DNA of 64,000 bases from Corallococcus macrosporus (GCF_017302985.1 NZ_JAFIMU010000006.1:1-64000); one strand, 5' to 3'; positions 53,638 through 62,999 are shown, counted from the stretch's first letter. Notes: generated by a model from the sequence alone, not told the origin. Numbers and translations: made by a program.

Positions 53638-53654
53638 TCAGCTTCGCAAGAATC

Positions 53655-54596
53655 ATGGACCAGCTCTTCACGCTCCGGACGTTCGTCGCCGTGGCCAGGC
53701 AGGGAAGCTTCACGGCCGCCTCGCGCAGGCTCCACATCTCCCCTTCCGTGGCGACGCGGGCCGTGGCCCAGCTCGAGGAGCGCCTGGGCCTGGCGCTCCT
53801 CACCCGCACGACCCGCTCCGTGCGCCTCACCGAACGCGGTCAGGTCTACCTGGAGAGCTGTCAGCGGCTGCTCGAGGACCTGGATGAAGCCGACCGCCGC
53901 GTGCGGGGAGAGAACGCCGAACCGCGAGGAGAGCTCAGCGTCTCCGCGCCCATCGTCTTCGGGCGGCTCCACGTCCTGCCCGTGGTCCAGAAGCTGCTCG
54001 CCGCGCATCCGTCGCTGTCCGTCCGGCTGCACCTGTCGGACCGGAACCAGCACCTCGTGGACGAGGGCATCGACGCGGCCGTGCGCCTGGGGGAGTTGAA
54101 GGACAGCGGACTGATTGCCCTCAAGGTCGGCACCGTCCGCCGCGTGCTGGTGGCCAGCCCCCAGTACGTGAAGCGGCGAGGGACGCCCCGGTCGCCCGCC
54201 GAGCTGGGCCGCCACGAGCTGATCGCCTTCGAGAACCTCGACGCGACGAACGAGTGGCGCTTCGGCGAAAAGGAGAAGCCGGTCCGCGTCCAGCCGCGCC
54301 TCATCCTCAACAGCGCCGACACGGCCATCGCGGCCGCGGAGCGGGGCATGGGCATCGCGCGCACGCTCTCGTATCAGGTGGCGGACGCGGTGCTCGCGGG
54401 ACGGCTGGTCCTGCTCCTCGGGACGTTCGCGCCACCGCCGGTCCCCGTGAGCGTCATCTACCCCGGACGCCGGAGCGCCTCCGCGAACGTGGGCGCGTTC
54501 GTCCGCACGGCGCGCAGCCACTTCGAGCAGCACCCGCTGCTGCCCGTCGAAGCGTGGCGCGCGCCCAAGCGCGAACCGCCGGTGAAGCAAGGCTGA
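53655..54596 (+). CDS. LysR family transcriptional regulator
   Basis: A 313-residue LysR-type regulator. An N-terminal winged helix-turn-helix (about 1-60: TLRTFVAVARQGSFTAASRRLHISPSVATRAVAQLEERLG) is followed by a dimerising linker and a periplasmic-binding-like effector domain (about 90-295, GELSVSAPIVFGRLHVLP). The ATG at 53655 gives the canonical MDQLFTLRTFVAV start. It is divergent from the PNPOx-like gene, which it may control, and itself. The effector is unknown. Confidence 0.93.
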   Translation: MDQLFTLRTFVAVARQGSFTAASRRLHISPSVATRAVAQLEERLGLALLTRTTRSVRLTERGQVYLESCQRLLEDLDEADRRVRGENAEPRGELSVSAPIVFGRLHVLPVVQKLLAAHPSLSVRLHLSDRNQHLVDEGIDAAVRLGELKDSGLIALKVGTVRRVLVASPQYVKRRGTPRSPAELGRHELIAFENLDATNEWRFGEKEKPVRVQPRLILNSADTAIAAAERGMGIARTLSYQVADAVLAGRLVLLLGTFAPPPVPVSVIYPGRRSASANVGAFVRTARSHFEQHPLLPVEAWRAPKREPPVKQG

Positions 54597-54601
54597 CGCG
54601 G

Positions 54602-54638
54602 AAAAGAAAAAGGGCCCCAGTGTTTCCACCGGGGCCCT
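54602..54638 (-). terminator. Terminator after the second initiator tRNA
   Basis: On the minus strand AGGGCCCC pairs with GGGGCCCT, continued after one mismatch by GTG/CAC around a GAAA loop, then TTTTCTTTTC. It lies about eight bases past the tRNA 3' end. The T-run orientation shows it serves the minus strand, although the convergent LysR stop is only six bases away. Confidence 0.88.
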
Positions 54639-54644
54639 CTTGAA

Positions 54645-54719
<75 letters not shown>

Positions 54720-54756
54720 TCACCGTGACGCGGTACTGCTGTTCTCACTTTGAACA

Positions 54757-54788
54757 CCCGGAGTCGAAACTTTCATTTCGACTCCGGG
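54757..54788. other. Hairpin between the two initiator tRNAs
   Basis: A perfect 13-bp stem (CCCGGAGTCGAAA with TTTCGACTCCGGG) and six-base loop. On the minus strand it is followed by TGTTC rather than a T-run, so it is more likely a processing signal or weak terminator. On the plus strand CTTTTC follows, where no gene needs it. Confidence 0.6.
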
Positions 54789-54796
54789 CTTTTCAA

Positions 54797-54871
<75 letters not shown>

Positions 54872-54886
54872 GCGGGAACGAGAGGC

Positions 54887-54915
54887 TAAGTACCGAAGCC
54901 TCTCGTCAGCGTCAA
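54887..54915 (-). promoter_or_regulatory. Promoter of the initiator tRNA pair
   Basis: The minus strand has TTGACG (54915-54910), a 17-base spacer and TACTTA (54892-54887), about 15 bases before the first tRNA. An 8-bp hairpin (CGAGAGGC/GCCTCTCG, 54879-54905) overlaps the -10 region and may also end the S1-protein transcript. Confidence 0.7.
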
Positions 54916-54918
54916 CAA

Positions 54919-56931
54919 CTACTTGCCCAACTTGCTGAGCAGATCCGCGAAGGTGCCGAAGCCCTTCTTGCCAGCACCCTGCGGCTGCTGCGTCTTCTGC
55001 CACGCCTCGACCTCGGCGCGCTCCTCCGCGCGGATCGCGGCGGGGATGGACAGGCGGATCTTCCCGGAGGCGTCGATGTCGATGATCGCCACCTTCAGCT
55101 CCTGCCCGATGCTGAAGTGCTTGCGCATGTCCGTGCCGCGGTCCGTGCCCGTCTCGCTGGCCGGGATGAGGCCCTTGCCGCCCGGGAACGCGAGGAACAC
55201 GCCGTAGGGCTCCAGCCGGTCCACCTTGCCGACGACGACCGCGCCCACCTTGGGACGGGGCGCCGCGGGCTCCTTGGGAGCCGCCGCTGCCTGGGCCTGC
55301 TGCGCGGCACGCTCCTCGGGAGGACGCTGGGCCTCCTCCTCGGAGATGCGGCGCAGGCCGATGCGCTTGTCATTAGGGTCGATCTTCTCGACGGAGACCC
55401 AGATGACCTCGCCTTCCTTCACCGCGTCGCGCGGGTGCGCGATGCGCCGGTCGCTCAGCGCGGAGATGTGCACCAGGCCGTCCACGCCGGGGCGCAGCTC
55501 CACGAACGCGCCGAAGGGCTGGAGCCGGACGACCTTGCCCTGCATGCGGTCGCCCTCCTTGATCTCCTCCAGCGCCTTCTTGAACGGATCCTCCTGACGC
55601 GAACGCAGCGACAGGGTGATGCGCTCCTTCTGCTTGGCCTTGTCCGGGGAGTTGGGCTGGCCCTCCTCCATGCGGAGGATCTCCACCTCGACCTCGTCAC
55701 CCTGCTTCACCACGTCGCTGGGGTGAGCGACGCGCGTGTAGCTGAGCTCGGAGACGGGGACCATGCCCTCCACGCCGCCCAGGTCCACGAACACGCCGAA
55801 GTCGCGCACGCCGGAGACCTTGCCCTTGACCGTCTTGCCCACGGCCAGGTTCTTGCGCGTCTCCGTGGCCAGCCGGCGCTGCTCGTCCTCCAGCAGGGAG
55901 CGGCGCGACAGCACCACGTTGCGGTCGCGAACCTCGGTCACGCGGAACTGGAGCTTCTCGCCGATGAACTGATCCGGCTTCTCCACGAAGCGGATGTCCA
56001 GCTGGCTGATGGGGCAGAAGGCGCGCGTCTCACCGATGGCGACTTCCACGCCGCCCTTGTTCACGCTGAGGACCAGGCCCTCCACCGGCATGCCGGAGGC
56101 GCGGGCCTCCGCGAGCATGGCGAAGGACGCGTTGCCCTTGGCCAGCGCGCGGCTGAGCATGATGCCCCGGGCGCCCATCTCCACGACGTGCGCCTCCAGG
56201 CGGTCACCCACGCCGAAGCGCAGGATGCCCTCGTCGTCCTTGAGCTCGCGCAGCTCGATCATCGCCTCGGACTTGGCCGAGCCGTCCAGCGACACGAACG
56301 CGGTATCCGCGCCCAGCTGGAAGATGGTGCCGGCGACCTTCTCGCCAATGCGCACGCCACGGCGGCCCGGAGCGCCACCGTCCTTGACCTGCGCCTCGAA
56401 CATGTCCGCGAAGGACTCCGTCTCCGGGACCTCCTCGTACAGCGGGCTGGAGGGCGCGGGGGCCGGCGTCACCGGACGCGGCGCGGGAGCCGGCGTGGAG
56501 GCCGCGGAGGCCTGCGCGTCAGCGCCCGTCTGCTCCGCGGTCGCGGTCGCCTCGGCGGGCTTCTCACCCTCCAGGGCGCGCGTCTCGATGGAGCCCGAGG
56601 CGCGCTTCACGACCACCATGGGGCCGGCGGAACGGCGCTCGCCGCCTCCGCTGCCGCCACCCCGGCGCTCGCCGCCACGGCCACCGCCGCGCTCGCCGCC
56701 GCCACGGGGCGCGTCGCCCTGGGGACGGGGCTGCGACTGGGCGTCGCGCGGACCGCGCTCACCGCGGCCCGGGCCGCTCTTCTCGTCGCGGCCGCCACGG
56801 CCACCGCCGCGCTCGTTGCCCTGGCCCCCTGAAGGGATGCCCAGCATCACGTCGCCAAACGTGGCCTTCGGCTTCTTGGGACCGAAACCGCCAGGACCGC
56901 CCGAATTACCGCCGCTCTTCTCGTCGCTCAC
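54919..56931 (-). CDS. Five-S1-repeat RNA-binding protein with RG-rich N-terminus
   Basis: A 670-residue cytosolic protein. The first 190 residues are low complexity, dominated by Arg-Gly-rich stretches (GGGRGGRDEKSGPGRGERG) and Ala/Pro segments, probably disordered. Then come five OB-fold S1 repeats, starting near RIGEKVAGTIFQLG, VEGLVLSVNKGG, VKGKVSGVRDFGVFVDL, MQGKVVRLQPFGAFVEL and VVGKVDRLEPYGVFLAF. The third and fourth are the most canonical. It is not a classical six-repeat ribosomal S1, though it may replace or resemble it in translation or RNA turnover. The start is GTG at 56931 with GGAAGG about eight bases upstream. The 227 bases between it and murJ hold no gene. Confidence 0.85.
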   Translation of the reverse strand: MSDEKSGGNSGGPGGFGPKKPKATFGDVMLGIPSGGQGNERGGGRGGRDEKSGPGRGERGPRDAQSQPRPQGDAPRGGGERGGGRGGERRGGGSGGGERRSAGPMVVVKRASGSIETRALEGEKPAEATATAEQTGADAQASAASTPAPAPRPVTPAPAPSSPLYEEVPETESFADMFEAQVKDGGAPGRRGVRIGEKVAGTIFQLGADTAFVSLDGSAKSEAMIELRELKDDEGILRFGVGDRLEAHVVEMGARGIMLSRALAKGNASFAMLAEARASGMPVEGLVLSVNKGGVEVAIGETRAFCPISQLDIRFVEKPDQFIGEKLQFRVTEVRDRNVVLSRRSLLEDEQRRLATETRKNLAVGKTVKGKVSGVRDFGVFVDLGGVEGMVPVSELSYTRVAHPSDVVKQGDEVEVEILRMEEGQPNSPDKAKQKERITLSLRSRQEDPFKKALEEIKEGDRMQGKVVRLQPFGAFVELRPGVDGLVHISALSDRRIAHPRDAVKEGEVIWVSVEKIDPNDKRIGLRRISEEEAQRPPEERAAQQAQAAAAPKEPAAPRPKVGAVVVGKVDRLEPYGVFLAFPGGKGLIPASETGTDRGTDMRKHFSIGQELKVAIIDIDASGKIRLSIPAAIRAEERAEVEAWQKTQQPQGAGKKGFGTFADLLSKLGK

Positions 56932-57158
56932 TGCCGAGACCTTCCGTTGACGATTTCGACCCGGGACTTCCGTGAAGTCAGGGCCTCTTGAAAAAGGCGG
57001 CGCACTCTACACGCGCGCCATGCCCGGAGGAAGCCGCATACGGCCATCCCCCTAAAATTCGGCCTCCTATCGCAACGCAAAGGGGCCTGTCCTGCATTCC
57101 GTTTGGGCTTCCAACCAACGCCTGGAGGGCAGCCACCCCACCGGGCGCCGCGTCGCGT

Positions 57159-58928
57159 CTACCGGGCGAGCCCCAGCTTCCGGCCCACCTTGCGGAAGAC
57201 GGCCCCCGCCTCCGGGACACCCAGGGCGGCCGATACCGCGAAGTAGACGACCCCGAAGGGCACCGCCGTTGCCAACAGGCCCAGCACCGGGTGCAGCCGG
57301 GGCGGCACGAGCAGCGCCCCGCCCCACTCCATGCCCACCCCGGGCATGGGGCCCAGGAGGCCGGTGAGGCCCTGTTTGACGGCCAACGCCACGAGCCCGC
57401 CCACCAGCGCCGCGCCGTACAGCCGGGGCAAGAGCCCCGCCGGCAGGCCCACGGGGCCCACCATGGAGCGCAGCTTGCGGCGCAGGAGCGTGGTCTCCAC
57501 CCAGGCCACGATGCCGCTGGACAGGGTGAGGAAGGCCGCGCCCAGCTCCCGGGGCAGCCCCAGCCGCTCCGGCAGCCACAGGGCCAGGAACCACGCCTTC
57601 ACGGTGCCCAGCGACACGCGCACGATGGCGTAGCGCAGGGGCGTCTTCGGATCCTTCAGCGCATAGAAGGCGGACGCGTAGAGCCGGCCCACGGTGGAGG
57701 CCACCAGGCCCACCGCCGCGCCCATCAGCAGGTACCAGAGGTAGCGCGAGTCCGCCGCGCCGAAGCGGCCCGTCTGCAGCAGCGCGCCGCTCACCAGGTC
57801 CCCCAGGAACAGCAGCGCGGCGGCGGACGGCACCACCCAGAAGGCGATGCGCCGCGAGCCCGCGTCGATGCGGCTTCGCAGCTTCTCGTGCGCCTGGGCC
57901 TCCCCTTCCGCCGTGGCGCGGGCCATCTCCGGCAGCTCCGCGGCGGACACCGCCATGCCGAAGAGGCTCACCGGGATGAGGTAGATGGTCTGCGCGTAGA
58001 GCAGCGAGGACAGCGCGCGGTTGGAGATGAGCGACGCGAAGGCCGTATCCACCCACGCGCTGAACTGCACCACGCCGCGCCCCAGCACCACCGGGCCGAA
58101 GTTCTTCAGCACCTGGCGCACCGACGCGCTCGCCAGCGACACCACCGGGCGGAAGTGGCCCAGCAGGCGCATCACCGTGGGCACCTGCACCGCGAACTGG
58201 AGGAAGCTGCCCAGCACGACGCCGTAGGCCAGCCACTCCGTCAGGGCCTCCTCCGCGGCGCGGCCACCGGACGTGCCCTGCCAGCTACCCACGACCAGCA
58301 GCGTGGCGATGATCACCACGTTCCAGACGACGGGCGCCAGGTACGACAGCAGGAAGCGCCGGTGGCTGTTGAGGATGCCCAGGCACCACGCGCTCAGCAC
58401 CAGGAAGCCCGTGCCGGGGAAGAGGATGCGCACCAGGCGCACGGCCAGGTCGCGCTCGCCGCCCTCGAAGCCCGGCGCGATGAGGTCCACGAACAGGGGC
58501 GTGGCCAGCATGCCCAGCGCCACCATCACGCCCGTGGCCAGGGCCAGCAGCCCGAACACCGCGCCCGCGACCCGATCCGCCTCGTCCGCGTCCTTCTTGC
58601 CCAAAAGCTGGGCGTAGACGGGGATGAAGGAGCCGGACAGCACGCCCTCGCCGAAGAGGTTCTGGAGGAAGTTGGGGATGCGCAGCGCGGCCTTGAAGAC
58701 GGCGGCGGCCTCCGCGTTGCCCAGGTAGTGCGCGAAGACGCGCTCGCGCACCAGGCCCATCAGCCGCGATGCCAGGATGCCGATGCCCACCAGCATCGCG
58801 CCCCGCCCTCCCGCGCTGCGTTCAGGGGCGGACGGTGGAGTGGCTGCCGGGGAGGTGGGCGGAGGAGGCGTCGCGGGAGCGGGGGCGGTCACGAAGGGGC
58901 GGACTCTACGTCCGGCGTTCTTCGGCAT
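57159..58928 (-). CDS. murJ: Lipid II flippase MurJ
   Basis: A polytopic MOP-superfamily protein of 589 residues that flips lipid II across the inner membrane for peptidoglycan synthesis. About 14 membrane helices follow a 35-residue Pro-rich cytosolic start. Typical stretches are MGLVRERVFAHYLGNAEAAAVF, NLFGEGVLSGSFIPVYAQLL, FPGTGFLVLSAWCLGILNSHRRF and GRGVVQFSAWVDTAFASLI. The start ATG at 58928 is divergent from the encapsulin genes, 69 bases away. Confidence 0.95.
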   Translation of the reverse strand: MPKNAGRRVRPFVTAPAPATPPPPTSPAATPPSAPERSAGGRGAMLVGIGILASRLMGLVRERVFAHYLGNAEAAAVFKAALRIPNFLQNLFGEGVLSGSFIPVYAQLLGKKDADEADRVAGAVFGLLALATGVMVALGMLATPLFVDLIAPGFEGGERDLAVRLVRILFPGTGFLVLSAWCLGILNSHRRFLLSYLAPVVWNVVIIATLLVVGSWQGTSGGRAAEEALTEWLAYGVVLGSFLQFAVQVPTVMRLLGHFRPVVSLASASVRQVLKNFGPVVLGRGVVQFSAWVDTAFASLISNRALSSLLYAQTIYLIPVSLFGMAVSAAELPEMARATAEGEAQAHEKLRSRIDAGSRRIAFWVVPSAAALLFLGDLVSGALLQTGRFGAADSRYLWYLLMGAAVGLVASTVGRLYASAFYALKDPKTPLRYAIVRVSLGTVKAWFLALWLPERLGLPRELGAAFLTLSSGIVAWVETTLLRRKLRSMVGPVGLPAGLLPRLYGAALVGGLVALAVKQGLTGLLGPMPGVGMEWGGALLVPPRLHPVLGLLATAVPFGVVYFAVSAALGVPEAGAVFRKVGRKLGLAR

Positions 58929-58997
58929 GCAGCAGGAAACCCTTCGACCGCTGTTTCACTTGACGGTCACTCCCCAGGTTGCGAGGGTCCGCCCCCA

Positions 58998-59492
58998 ATG
59001 GCCGGAAAGTCCGACACCGAGCGGTCCGACGTCGCGCGCATCCGCGCCGTGCTGGCACGCGAGCTCGAGACCATCAACGAGTACGAGGCCTACGCCGAGG
59101 ACTCCTCCAATCCGGAGGTCCGCGCCTTCTTCCTCCACCTGGCGGCCGAGGAGAAGGAGCACGTCTCCGAGGCCACCCACATGCTGCGGATGCTCGACAA
59201 GGGCCAGGACGCGCACTTCGCCAAGCCCTTCGTCCCCGGCCACTTCCAGGCCGCCGCGGCGGGCGCTCCCTCTGAGCCCGCCCTGCCTCCCGCCGCCTCG
59301 CCTCCGCCCGTCGTCACCCAGGCGCCGCCCTCGGTGGGCCGCCTGCCGGTCGAGCCCCTGACGAACCTGCCGCCCCAGCGCCTCATCTACGGCGTCCCCG
59401 CGCCGCCGCCTTCCGCCAACAGCCACCCCCTCACCATCGGCAGCCTGCGCCGCGGTGGTGGCGGTGGCAGCGGCTCTGGTGGTGGTCGTTAA
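58998..59492 (+). CDS. encB: Encapsulated ferritin-like cargo protein EncB
   Basis: A 164-residue iron-handling cargo of the myxobacterial encapsulin compartment. A two-helix ferritin-like half (about 10-70) carries RELETINEYEAYAED and EEKEHVSEATHML, whose Glu residues and E52-x-x-H55 form the iron site when two copies dimerise. A Pro/Ala-rich linker leads to the targeting peptide LTIGSLRR (145-152), very close to the motif reported for M. xanthus cargo, and a Gly/Ser tail. The start is the ATG at 58998; a long upstream frame is spurious. EncA follows after 60 bases. Confidence 0.93.
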   Translation: MAGKSDTERSDVARIRAVLARELETINEYEAYAEDSSNPEVRAFFLHLAAEEKEHVSEATHMLRMLDKGQDAHFAKPFVPGHFQAAAAGAPSEPALPPAASPPPVVTQAPPSVGRLPVEPLTNLPPQRLIYGVPAPPPSANSHPLTIGSLRRGGGGGSGSGGGR

Positions 59493-59552
59493 AAACCTTT
59501 CGCAGTCGCCCTTCCCTCCCCTCCTCTGCCGCCGCTCGTGACGGAGACACCG

Positions 59553-60425
59553 ATGCCTGACTTCCTTGGACATGCCGAGAACCCGCTGCGCGAAGAGGAG
59601 TGGGCGCGCCTCAACGAGACGGTGATCCAGGTCGCGCGCCGTTCGCTGGTGGGCCGCCGCATCCTGGACATCTACGGGCCGCTGGGTGCTGGCGTGCAGA
59701 CCGTGGCCTACGACGAGTTCCAGGGCGTGTCCCCGGGCGCGGTGGACATCGTCGGTGAGCAGGAGACCGCGATGGTCTTCACCGACGTGCGCAAGTTCAA
59801 GACCATCCCGATCATCTACAAGGACTTCCTGCTGCATTGGCGGGACATCGAGGCGGCGCGCACGCACAACATGCCGCTGGACGTGTCCGCCGCCGCTGGC
59901 GCCGCCGCGCTGTGCGCGCAACAGGAAGACGAGCTCATCTTCTACGGCGACCAGCGCCTGGGCTACGAAGGCCTGATGACGGCCAACGGCCGCCTCACCG
60001 CCACGCTGGGGGACTGGACCGCGCCGGGCGGCGGCTTCCAGACCATCGTGGAGGCCACGCGCAAGCTCAACGAGGCCGGCCACTTCGGGCCCTACGCCGT
60101 GGTGCTGTCGCCGCGCCTCTACTCGCAGCTGCACCGCATCTACGAGAAGACGGGCGTGCTGGAGATCGAAACCATCCGCCAGCTCGCGTCCGACGGCGTC
60201 TACCAGTCCAACCGCCTGCGCGGCGAGTCGGGCGTGGTGGTGTCCACGGGCCGGGAGAACATGGACCTGGCGGTGGCCATGGACATGGTCGCGTCCTACC
60301 TGGGCGCCAGCAAGATGAACCACCCGTTCCGCGTGCTGGAGTCGCTGCTGCTGCGCATCAAGCACCCGGACGCCATCTGCACGCTGGAAGGCGCCGTCCC
60401 CGCCGCTCCCCCGGCGCGCCGCTAG
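59553..60425 (+). CDS. encA: Encapsulin shell protein EncA
   Basis: A 290-residue HK97-fold shell protein that assembles into an iron-storage nanocompartment, matching the M. xanthus EncA sequence closely as I remember it (MPDFLGHAENPLREEEWARL and so on). Conserved stretches include RRSLVGRRILDIYGPLGAGVQ, VKFKTIPIIYKDFLLHWRDIE-type sequence and the C-terminal MNHPFRVLESLLLRIKHPDAIC. The start is the ATG at 59553 with GGAG eight bases upstream; GTG at 59538 is not needed. It follows encB and precedes the regulator gene by 27 bases. Confidence 0.96.
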   Translation: MPDFLGHAENPLREEEWARLNETVIQVARRSLVGRRILDIYGPLGAGVQTVAYDEFQGVSPGAVDIVGEQETAMVFTDVRKFKTIPIIYKDFLLHWRDIEAARTHNMPLDVSAAAGAAALCAQQEDELIFYGDQRLGYEGLMTANGRLTATLGDWTAPGGGFQTIVEATRKLNEAGHFGPYAVVLSPRLYSQLHRIYEKTGVLEIETIRQLASDGVYQSNRLRGESGVVVSTGRENMDLAVAMDMVASYLGASKMNHPFRVLESLLLRIKHPDAICTLEGAVPAAPPARR

Positions 60426-60452
60426 TCCGTCGTCTTTTCCGCGCGGAGGCTT

Positions 60453-61877
60453 ATGGCCAAGGTCCTGGTCATCGACGACGAGACGAACCTGCGCAAGGTG
60501 CTGGCCGCCCTGCTGCGCCGCGACGGGTTCGACGTCACCGTGGCGGAGAACGGCGAGCAGGGCCTGGCCGAGTTCCACAAGAACGGCGCGGACATCGTCG
60601 TCACCGACCTGGTGATGCCCAAGCTGGGCGGCATGGACGTGCTGGCCGCCGTGCGCACCGCCAACCCGGACGTGCCGGTGATCATCATCACCGCGCACGG
60701 CACCGTGGACTCCGCCGTGGAGGCCATCAAGGCGGGCGCGTTCGACTACATCACCAAGCCCTTCGAGCAGACGGAGCTGTCCTCCGTCGTGGCCAAGGCC
60801 GCCAAGACGAACGAGAGCGCCAAGCGCTCCGTGCGGGCGGACCACAAGGCGCGCTCCGCCATCATCGGCGAGTCACCGCAGATCCAAGACGTCTACAAGA
60901 TCATCGACAAGGTCGCGGACACGCCCTCCACGGTGCTGATCACCGGCGAGAGCGGCACGGGCAAGGAGCTCATCGCAACCGCGCTGCACGGCGCGTCCAG
61001 CCGCCGCGACAAGCCATTCATCAAGATCAACTGCGCCGCCATCCCCGCCACGCTCCTGGAGAGCGAGCTGTTCGGCTACGAGAAGGGCGCCTTCACCGGC
61101 GCCGTCACCTCCAAGCCGGGCCGCTTCGAGCTGGCCGACGAGGGCACCCTCTTCCTGGATGAGATCGGGGAGATTCCCGTCGAGATGCAGGTGAAGCTCC
61201 TGCGCGCGCTCCAGGAGGGCGAGTTCGAGCGCGTGGGCGGCATCAAGACGACGCGCGTGAACGTGCGCCTGGTGGCCGCCACCAACCGCGACCTCCAGGC
61301 GGAGATCGAAGCGGGCCGCTTCCGCAAGGACCTGTACTACCGGCTGGCCGTGGTGCCCATCGTGCTGCCCGCGCTGCGCGAGCGCCGCAGCGACATCCCG
61401 ATGCTCGCCCAGCACTTCGTGGACAAGTACAACCGGCGCCTCAACAAGAAGATCGAAGGCATCGCCGACGACGCGCTCGCGCTGCTCCAGGCGTACGCGT
61501 GGCCGGGCAACATCCGCGAGCTGGAGAACCTCATCGAGCGCGTGCTGCTCTTCGCGGACGGCCCCCTCATCACCGCCAAGGATTTGCCGGAGCCGGTGCG
61601 CGGGGGAGCGGGCGTGCAGGCGGGGGCACCGGTCGCAGCCTCGCTGGGCACGCTGGACGTCCCCGTGGGCGAGGTAGGCCTCAAGGACATCGTGCGCATG
61701 AAGGCCGCGGAGCTGGAGCGGGACCTCATCGTGAAGAAGCTGGAGGAGACGGGCGGCAACGTCACGCGCGCCGCGCGCCTCCTGCAAATCAGCCGCAAGT
61801 CACTCCAGACGAAGATGAAGGAGTTTGGCCTGCGAGACACCACCCCGGACGGTCAGGAAGACGGCCCGGACGAGTAG
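60453..61877 (+). CDS. NtrC-family sigma-54 response regulator
   Basis: A 474-residue response regulator: receiver domain (1-120) with phosphoacceptor Asp52 (VTDLVMPKLGG), AAA+ sigma-54 activation domain (about 135-375) with Walker A GESGTGKE (165-172) and the sigma-54 contact loop GAFTGA (212-217), and a C-terminal Fis-type HTH (about 425-465, GGNVTRAARLLQISRKSLQTKM). The partner kinase is not in the window. It is 27 bases after encA on the same strand, so it may be co-transcribed with the encapsulin genes, or simply adjacent. Confidence 0.95.
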   Translation: MAKVLVIDDETNLRKVLAALLRRDGFDVTVAENGEQGLAEFHKNGADIVVTDLVMPKLGGMDVLAAVRTANPDVPVIIITAHGTVDSAVEAIKAGAFDYITKPFEQTELSSVVAKAAKTNESAKRSVRADHKARSAIIGESPQIQDVYKIIDKVADTPSTVLITGESGTGKELIATALHGASSRRDKPFIKINCAAIPATLLESELFGYEKGAFTGAVTSKPGRFELADEGTLFLDEIGEIPVEMQVKLLRALQEGEFERVGGIKTTRVNVRLVAATNRDLQAEIEAGRFRKDLYYRLAVVPIVLPALRERRSDIPMLAQHFVDKYNRRLNKKIEGIADDALALLQAYAWPGNIRELENLIERVLLFADGPLITAKDLPEPVRGGAGVQAGAPVAASLGTLDVPVGEVGLKDIVRMKAAELERDLIVKKLEETGGNVTRAARLLQISRKSLQTKMKEFGLRDTTPDGQEDGPDE

Positions 61878-61953
61878 CCCCGGGGCGCCGAAATATCGCC
61901 TTTTCGCCAGCGGTTTCGGCCCCCGCGTACCTTCTTACCCTCAGGGAGCCTGA

Positions 61954-62985
61954 ATGCGGCCGAATCTTCCCACCCTCGGTGGACCACCGAAGCGCAATCC
62001 CTTCGGACCGGTGGTTGCCGTCTCCGTCATCCTCGGCGCGGCCGCGGGTGGCGTGTGGTGGTGGAAACAGCGCATGGCGGATGTCCCCATGGACGTCGCC
62101 TCGCAGACCGTGACCGCGCTGGACGCCGGCACCGTGGCCCAGGCCCCCGTGGCCCCGCCCGCGCCCACCGACCCCGTGAAGGCCGCCGGCCTGGAGCGCG
62201 CGTCCATCCGCATCGAGGGCCCGCTGGAGACGGCGCTCATCCAGGCCTCGGACGCCACCGTGGGTCCCGCCCTGGCCCAGGTGGTGACACGCACGCTGGT
62301 GTGGTGGGTGCGCGTACCCGGTGAAATCCTCCGGGGCGACACGCTGGACGTGCTCTACCAGCGCCGTCCCAACGAGGAGCCGCTGGTGTACGCGGTGCGC
62401 TTCGTGAGCGGCAAGACGGGCCAGACGCACCGGGCCTACCGCTTCACGCCCGCGGGCGAGCCGAACGCCCACTACTACCTGCCCAACGGTGACGAGCTGG
62501 AGCTGCGGATGGAGAAGTCCCCCATCGACAGCTACGAGCAGATCACCTCCCTCCTGCGCGACGGCCGCGGCCACAAGGGCGTGGACTTCCGCGCCCCGGT
62601 GGGCACGACGGTCCGGGCGCCCTTCGCGGGCGTCGTCAAGCGCAAGAACTGGAACTTCGGCAGCAACGGCAACTGCATCGAGCTGGTGGAGTCCGGAGGC
62701 AAGGGCCGCCGCGCGCTCTTCCTGCACCTGGCGGAGCTGCCCAAGTCCGTCCAGCCCGGGATGCGCGTGTCCGCGGGCCAGGTGCTGGCCCAGAGCGGCA
62801 ACACGGGCCACTCCTTCGCCCCCCACCTGCACTACCAGCTCATGCTGGGTGAAAACCGGGTCCTGGACCCCTTCGACCAGCACAAGACCTACCGCGCCTC
62901 CCTGGCGGCGGCCCAGAAGGGCGCCTTCGACACCGAGGTCCAGCGCCTGGACGGACTGCTCGGGACGCCCGTGGCGGGCAAGTAA
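61954..62985 (+). CDS. M23 family (LytM-type) peptidase
   Basis: A 343-residue membrane-anchored peptidase that likely cleaves peptidoglycan cross-links or other peptides outside the inner membrane. A single N-terminal membrane segment (about 15-32, FGPVVAVSVILGAAAGGVWW) is followed by an Ala/Pro/Asp linker and an N-terminal domain. The M23 domain comes near 205-295 with zinc ligands H207 and D211 (GHKGVDFRAP) and H293 in PHLHYQLM. The ligand set is complete, so activity is expected. It lies 76 bases after the regulator gene. Confidence 0.92.
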   Translation: MRPNLPTLGGPPKRNPFGPVVAVSVILGAAAGGVWWWKQRMADVPMDVASQTVTALDAGTVAQAPVAPPAPTDPVKAAGLERASIRIEGPLETALIQASDATVGPALAQVVTRTLVWWVRVPGEILRGDTLDVLYQRRPNEEPLVYAVRFVSGKTGQTHRAYRFTPAGEPNAHYYLPNGDELELRMEKSPIDSYEQITSLLRDGRGHKGVDFRAPVGTTVRAPFAGVVKRKNWNFGSNGNCIELVESGGKGRRALFLHLAELPKSVQPGMRVSAGQVLAQSGNTGHSFAPHLHYQLMLGENRVLDPFDQHKTYRASLAAAQKGAFDTEVQRLDGLLGTPVAGK

Positions 62986-62999
62986 GGCCCACCCATTTC

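Noticed and set aside
56988-58997. Long plus-strand frame running into encB
   Set aside because: The first 670 codons are antisense to murJ; only the part from 58998 has the EncB sequence.
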